Below, piece after piece: positions 59,824 through 64,000 of a DNA stretch of 64,000 bases. Each line of letters begins with the position of its first letter. Positions within the stretch are counted from its first letter, which is position 1. Under the pieces are notes generated by a model. It was not told the DNA's origin and made no database searches. It was given only the letters and a program-made list of their open reading frames with translations. The stretch is from Planctomycetota bacterium (GTDB taxonomy: Bacteria > Planctomycetota > Phycisphaerae > Phycisphaerales > UBA1924): positions 124,001 to 188,000 of the forward strand of contig JAFEBO010000005.1 of the NCBI GenBank assembly GCA_018242625.1. Reading direction: 5' to 3'. Both the position numbers and the translations under genes were made by a program.

Positions 59824-60423
59824 ATGCTGGATGCCATTAACGAACGGTTCGATTTGAACATCAAGCGGGTTGAGAATCTCGTCATCGCGTACGGCAAGCT
59901 CCGTGGTGCCGGCAAGGGACGCCGCAAGCTGAGCCAAACCGACGTGCTTCGGTCGAGCGTGGTGATGCTCCACGCCACGCTGGAAGAGTTCTTGCGCGGG
60001 CTCTCGCGCTGGAAGCTCCCGTTGGCCACCGACGATCGGCTGAACAAGCTGCCGTTGGTTGGTGAAAAGACGGACATCCTGAAGTTCTCGTGGGGCCAGC
60101 TCACGAAGCACAGGGCGAAGACCATCGGCAAGTTGCTGGAAGAATCGATCGAGCATCATCTCGATCACTCGACCTACAACAAGACCGACGACGTGGTACC
60201 CGTACTGGATCTGCTTGGCGTGGACAAGGCGAAGGTTGAACCACACTTTGCGGACATGGCAGCAGCGATGAAGCGCCGACACGCGATCGTCCATCAAGCC
60301 GACCGCCAAACCAAGCCGGGGAAGGGTTATGGCAAGGCACAGCCGATCGACGAGGTGATGGTGAACTCGTGGATCTCGGCCATCAAACGGTTCAAGAAGA
60401 AGGTGGTTAAGGAGCTGACCTGA
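59824..60423 (+). CDS. HEPN-domain protein (RiboL-PSP-HEPN-like)
   Basis: A 199-aa helical protein. HATLEEFLRGL lies at 50-60 and RRHAIVH at 151-157 gives the Rx4-6H catalytic motif of HEPN ribonucleases. It follows the gene at 59110 closely and could be an RNA-targeting toxin or defence effector. There is no clear antitoxin partner unless the 231-aa protein acts as one. Position inside a metal cluster is unexpected. Confidence 0.65.
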   Translation: MLDAINERFDLNIKRVENLVIAYGKLRGAGKGRRKLSQTDVLRSSVVMLHATLEEFLRGLSRWKLPLATDDRLNKLPLVGEKTDILKFSWGQLTKHRAKTIGKLLEESIEHHLDHSTYNKTDDVVPVLDLLGVDKAKVEPHFADMAAAMKRRHAIVHQADRQTKPGKGYGKAQPIDEVMVNSWISAIKRFKKKVVKELT

Positions 60424-60510
60424 GCAGGCTTCGCTGGCTAGTGGAGCGAGACCGTCACGGCGACGGTCAGCGCGAAGAGCTCGCTCGCGCACGCCGACAT
60501 AGAGTGCTGC

Positions 60511-60927
60511 ATGTTCAAGCCCTGTCGCACGTCCGCCCTCTGCGCTACCGCCATGCTCGGGATGCTCGCCGGGTGCGCCGCGACACCCGACAAGACCGCG
60601 AGGCCTGTCGCCATGAACGCGGCTCAACCCGCCATCGAACTGCTGGGGTTCCCCGGCTGTCCCAACACGCCCGCAATGCGCGCCAACCTCAAGGCCGCGC
60701 TCACCGCCGTCGGCAAGGGCTGGACCTTCAAGGACACCAACCAAGAGCAGTTGCCCGAGGGCGATATCCGGCGCGGCTATCCCACGCCCACGGTCCTCGT
60801 CAACGGCGGCGACCTCTACGGCCTGCCCGTCCCCACCGCGCCCAGCATGGGGTGCCGCATGTACGCGGGCGGCGTGCCGGGGGCCGAAGAGATCGCTGAC
60901 AGGTTGAAGGTCGTGGCGAAGCAATAG
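60511..60927 (+). CDS. Thioredoxin-like lipoprotein
   Basis: A 138-aa putative lipoprotein. A signal peptide with a LAGC lipobox (Cys22) is followed by a thioredoxin-like segment, IELLGFPGCPNTPAMRANL (about 42-60), where GCPNTP takes the place of the CxxC motif with only one Cys. A later VLVNGGDLYGLPVP matches the cis-Pro region of thioredoxin folds. Likely a periplasmic redox or metal-related protein. Alternatives: an organomercurial-related or disulfide-handling protein. Confidence 0.6.
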   Translation: MFKPCRTSALCATAMLGMLAGCAATPDKTARPVAMNAAQPAIELLGFPGCPNTPAMRANLKAALTAVGKGWTFKDTNQEQLPEGDIRRGYPTPTVLVNGGDLYGLPVPTAPSMGCRMYAGGVPGAEEIADRLKVVAKQ

Positions 60928-61004
60928 ACCGACGGCGACGACGGCCGATGCTGCGCGGCGAGCGTTGTCCGCAAGTGCGAGGGCGAGTGTGCGAGCGGAC
61001 GTGT

Positions 61005-64000
61005 TCATGGCGTGCCCTCCGGTTTCTTCCCGTCGGCTTGGCCGTCTTTAGCAGCCGGCGGGGTGACTGCGGGCGCGGGTGTCATGGCTGTCGAGATCGG
61101 CGCGGCGACCGCCGCGGGCGCGGCTTCGCCCGCCTGCCCATCCCTCTTGACCAACTCGCTCTTCTTCTCCGTGCTTTCCGTGTTCTCCGTGGTGAAATGC
61201 CTTTCGCCTTCGCCAGACTCCGCGAGCGGGTCGGTCTTGGCCTGCTTGTGCTCGCGGGCCAGGCGCTCCGCGGCGTGGCGACCGAACTTGAGGAAGACCG
61301 TCGGGGTCACGAAGAAGTCCAGGAGCGTGCTGGTGATGAGGCCGCCCAGGATCACCACCGCGACGGGGTAGAGGATCTCCTTGCCCGGCTCGCCGCGCGA
61401 GAGCACCAGCGGGACCAGGCCCAGCCCGGCAGTGAGCGCCGTCATGAGGACCGGCGCGACGCGCTCCTGGCTCCCCTTGATGACCATCTCCTTGCCGAAG
61501 GGCAGGCCCTCGTGGGTCATCAGGTGGATGTAGTGACTGACCATCAACACGCCGTTGCGCGTGGCGATGCCCGTGAGCGAGATGAAGCCCACCAGCGAGG
61601 CGACGCTGAAGGTCTCGCGGGTGATGACCAGGGCCGCGACGCTGCCGATGAAGGCGAAGGGGACGTTGAGCATGATCTGGCTGGCCACCTGCGCGCTCTT
61701 GTAGTGCGTGTAGAGGAGCACGAAGATGGCGATGAGGCTGCACGTGCCGAGGATCAGCAGCAGCCGCGTGGACTGCTGCTGGGCCTCGTAGACGCCGCCG
61801 AACTCGAACGTGTACCCCTGCGGGAGTTTGACGTCCTGGCGGATGGAGGCTTGCAGTTCCTGCACTGTCGAGCCCAGGTCGCGGCCCCGGACGTTGCACT
61901 GCACCACGATGCGGCGGCGGATGTTCTCCCGCTGGACCTGGTTGGGGCCCAGCCGCTCGGTGATGTCGGCCACATCGCGTACCAGCACCACCGCGCCGGT
62001 GGGGGAGATCAACCGCACATCGCCGAGTTTGCTCGGGTCGTTGCGGTACTCGTCGTCGAGCGTCAGGACCATCTCGAAGGAGCGCAGGCCGTCGAGCACC
62101 TGGCCAACCACCTTGCCTTTGGTCGCCGTCTCCATCGCGTCGGTGAGGGCCGCGGGGGTGAAACCCAGGCGGGCCGCCGCGGCCCGCTTGACGGCGATGT
62201 GCAGTTGCGGCACGAGCACCTGCTGTTCCACCTGCAGGTCAGCGACGCCCTCGATGCCGTTCATCGCGGCCTTGGTCTGGTCCGCCAGTGAGCGGAGCGT
62301 GTTCAGGTCATCGCCGAAGATCTTGACCGCGACCTGGGCCCGCACGCCCGAGAGCAGGTGCTCGATGCGGTGGCTGATGGGCTGCCCGACGCTGACGGAA
62401 ACGCCCGGAAAGACCTTGAGCCTCTCTTCAATCTCGGCGAACACGGCCTCGCGCGAGCGGATGGCGGCAGGGGCCGGCGGGGTGCGGCCGCTGGTCTGGA
62501 TGTGCTTCTCGGGGTGCTTGGCCTCATCCTTGGTCCAGAAGTCCACATCCATCTCGCTGTAGTGGACGCCCTCGGCGTGCTCGTCCTGCTCGGCCCGGCC
62601 CGTGCGGCGGCCCGTGCTCTTGACCTCTGGGATCGTCAGGATGATCTCCTCGGCCTTGCGGCCGATACGGTCCGACTCGGCCAGCGAGACGCCCGGCTGG
62701 AGGATCACGTTGACCGTCGCGGTGCCCTCGTTGAACGGGGGCAGGAACTCCGAGCCTAGCCGCGTGACCACGAAGAGCGCGATGAGGAAGACGGCCACGC
62801 CCGAGCCGATGACCTTCCAGGGATGGGGCAGGGCGACGGCGTAGGACTTGCGGGCCACGGCCTTGCACCAGCGCAGGACCGGGCCGTCCTTCTCCTCCTT
62901 CATCTTCTTCATGTTGGGCAGGAGGTAGTACGACAGGACCGGCGTGACGGTCAGGGCCACGAGCAGCGAAGCGAAGATGCTGATGATGTACGCCTGGGCC
63001 AGTGGCCAGAAGAGCCGGCCCTCGATGCCCGGGAGGAACATCGTGGGCAGGAACACGAGGCACACGATCACCGTGCCCATGATGATCGGATTGCGCACCT
63101 CGCTGGAGGCATCGAAGACCACGCGCATCGCGGGGAGAGGCGAAACGGCGTGGCGATTCTCACGAAGTCGGCGGAAAACGTTCTCCACATCGACCACCGC
63201 GTCGTCCACCAGTTCGCCGATCGCCACGGCCAGGCCGCCGAGCGTCATGGTGTTGACGCTCATCCCGAACCAGTGGAAGACCAGGAAAGTCATGATGATC
63301 GAGAGCGGCAGGGCCGTGAGAGTGATGAGCGTGGTCCGCACGTTCATCAGGAAGAGGATCAGGATGATCATGACAAGCACGGCGCCGTCGCGCAGCGCTT
63401 CGAGCACGTTGCGAATCGACGATTCGATGAAGTGCTTCTGCCGGAAGACGTCCGGGTTGATCTCCAGGCCCGGCGGGAGCGTGGGCTTCATCTGCTCCAG
63501 CGTCCGGTCCAGCGCGGCGGTGAGCGCGATGGTGTCCGCCGTCGGCTGCTTCTGGATCGCCATGATGACGGCGGGCTTGGCATTGGCCGAGCCCTCGCCG
63601 CGTTTGATGGTCGTGCCCGCCTCGACCACCCGGGCCACGTCCTTGACGAGGATGGCGCGGGGGGGGTCATCGTGGTCGCCGGGGCGCGTGACCACGAGCG
63701 AGTCGGCGATGTCCGCGGCATCCTGCACGCGGCCGAGGTTGCGCACCACCAGTTCCTGTGCCCCGGTAATGACGAACCCGCCGCCGGTGTTCTGGTTGGA
63801 GGCCGAGAGTGCCTTCTCCAGGTCCTCCATCGTCAGGTCATAGAGCCGGAGCTTGTCGGGGTCGGCCTCAACGCGGAACTGCTTGAGCTCGCCGCCCATC
63901 ACCGTGACCTGTGCGATGCCCGGGATGGAGAGGATGGTGGGGCGGAGCGTGAACTCGGCGAGCGTTCGGACTTCGAGAGGCGAGAGCGTGTCGCTCCGCA
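61005..64000 (-). CDS. CusA/CzcA-type heavy-metal RND efflux pump (5' end outside window)
   Basis: About 998 residues present; frame open to the right edge. It is a heavy-metal efflux RND transporter: central GELVDDAVVDVENVFRRLREN (TM4 region with acidic residues), DAVLVMIILILFLMNVRTT and periplasmic loops with VSVGQPISHR. The C-terminal TM region is LVGFISLTGIATRNGVLM. The pump uses the proton gradient to move Cu(I)/Ag(I) or Zn/Co/Cd into a TolC-type channel. About 90 extra residues follow the last helix. The matching channel is the TolC-like gene at 53610; the fusion protein is probably outside the window. Confidence 0.9.
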   Translation of the reverse strand, partial: RSDTLSPLEVRTLAEFTLRPTILSIPGIAQVTVMGGELKQFRVEADPDKLRLYDLTMEDLEKALSASNQNTGGGFVITGAQELVVRNLGRVQDAADIADSLVVTRPGDHDDPPRAILVKDVARVVEAGTTIKRGEGSANAKPAVIMAIQKQPTADTIALTAALDRTLEQMKPTLPPGLEINPDVFRQKHFIESSIRNVLEALRDGAVLVMIILILFLMNVRTTLITLTALPLSIIMTFLVFHWFGMSVNTMTLGGLAVAIGELVDDAVVDVENVFRRLRENRHAVSPLPAMRVVFDASSEVRNPIIMGTVIVCLVFLPTMFLPGIEGRLFWPLAQAYIISIFASLLVALTVTPVLSYYLLPNMKKMKEEKDGPVLRWCKAVARKSYAVALPHPWKVIGSGVAVFLIALFVVTRLGSEFLPPFNEGTATVNVILQPGVSLAESDRIGRKAEEIILTIPEVKSTGRRTGRAEQDEHAEGVHYSEMDVDFWTKDEAKHPEKHIQTSGRTPPAPAAIRSREAVFAEIEERLKVFPGVSVSVGQPISHRIEHLLSGVRAQVAVKIFGDDLNTLRSLADQTKAAMNGIEGVADLQVEQQVLVPQLHIAVKRAAAARLGFTPAALTDAMETATKGKVVGQVLDGLRSFEMVLTLDDEYRNDPSKLGDVRLISPTGAVVLVRDVADITERLGPNQVQRENIRRRIVVQCNVRGRDLGSTVQELQASIRQDVKLPQGYTFEFGGVYEAQQQSTRLLLILGTCSLIAIFVLLYTHYKSAQVASQIMLNVPFAFIGSVAALVITRETFSVASLVGFISLTGIATRNGVLMVSHYIHLMTHEGLPFGKEMVIKGSQERVAPVLMTALTAGLGLVPLVLSRGEPGKEILYPVAVVILGGLITSTLLDFFVTPTVFLKFGRHAAERLAREHKQAKTDPLAESGEGERHFTTENTESTEKKSELVKRDGQAGEAAPAAVAAPISTAMTPAPAVTPPAAKDGQADGKKPEGTP
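61165..61195. repeat. Dispersed TTCACCACGGAGA-type repeat inside the RND gene
   Basis: On the minus strand the sequence encodes HFTTENTESTEKK in the C-terminal tail of the pump. The words TTCACCACGGAGA and ACACGGA-type units match a low-complexity repeat widely scattered in planctomycete and related genomes. Here it sits in frame within a real gene, after the last transmembrane helix. Confidence 0.55.

Noticed and set aside
58837-61008. A 723-aa minus-strand frame
   Set aside because: It is antisense to three plus-strand genes, each with a plausible start and domain.
1-64000. CRISPR array
   Set aside because: No regularly spaced direct repeats with unique spacers were seen anywhere.

Overview
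The window is a high-GC bacterial segment, most likely from a planctomycete (Phycisphaerae-like). The signs are an ECF sigma factor overlapping a Ser/Thr kinase-TPR gene, a zinc-ribbon-tailed membrane protein, the futalosine menaquinone route (mqnD), TTG starts and a tRNA without encoded CCA. The taxonomic call is an inference from gene families, not a search.

Region 1 (1-14.2 kb) is ordinary chromosome: mqnD, an FAH-family hydrolase, smpB, a solitary atpC, a FecCD-type permease, metH, a kinase/ECF sigma pair, a 2-oxoadipate dioxygenase-like gene, an L31 with a long tail, and tRNA-Asn(GTT).

Region 2 (14.6-24.8 kb) starts just after the tRNA and is a defence island. A 1615-aa sacsin-type ATPase with a C-terminal DUF3883 nuclease-like domain is translationally linked to a NERD-nuclease/SF1-helicase gene; I know no named system with this pair. 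Facing it is a four-gene minus-strand unit: an unknown 579-aa protein, a DUF2325-like protein, a prokaryotic viperin (antiviral radical SAM enzyme) and a small SMP-like protein.

Region 3 (25.0-40.6 kb) is the backbone of a mobile element. It holds DUF2924, a large serine recombinase and an HTH-like protein in overlapping order, two overlapping unknown genes, a HigBA-type toxin-antitoxin pair, a sigma-like protein, a phage-type recombination/replication block (AAA ATPase, DUF669, RusA, SF2 helicase, primase-polymerase) and small accessory genes. An iteron-like inverted repeat cluster at 38.1-38.3 kb follows the primase and may be the replication origin.

Region 4 (40.6-64.0 kb) is metal resistance cargo, mostly on the minus strand. 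A CsoR-regulated operon carries an HMA chaperone, csoR, a nuclease-like gene and copA. Next comes an electron-transfer block (heptaheme cytochrome, membrane cytochrome b-like protein, flavin/2Fe-2S reductase) with small membrane and Cys-rich proteins. Then follow a Met-rich periplasmic protein, a TolC-like outer membrane protein, YHS-like and heavy-metal-binding secreted proteins, heme oxygenase, a HEPN protein, a thioredoxin-like lipoprotein and a CusA/CzcA RND pump that runs off the right edge. Together the genes suggest copper (or related soft-metal) sensing, chaperoning, export and redox handling, carried by an element that also brings antiviral functions.
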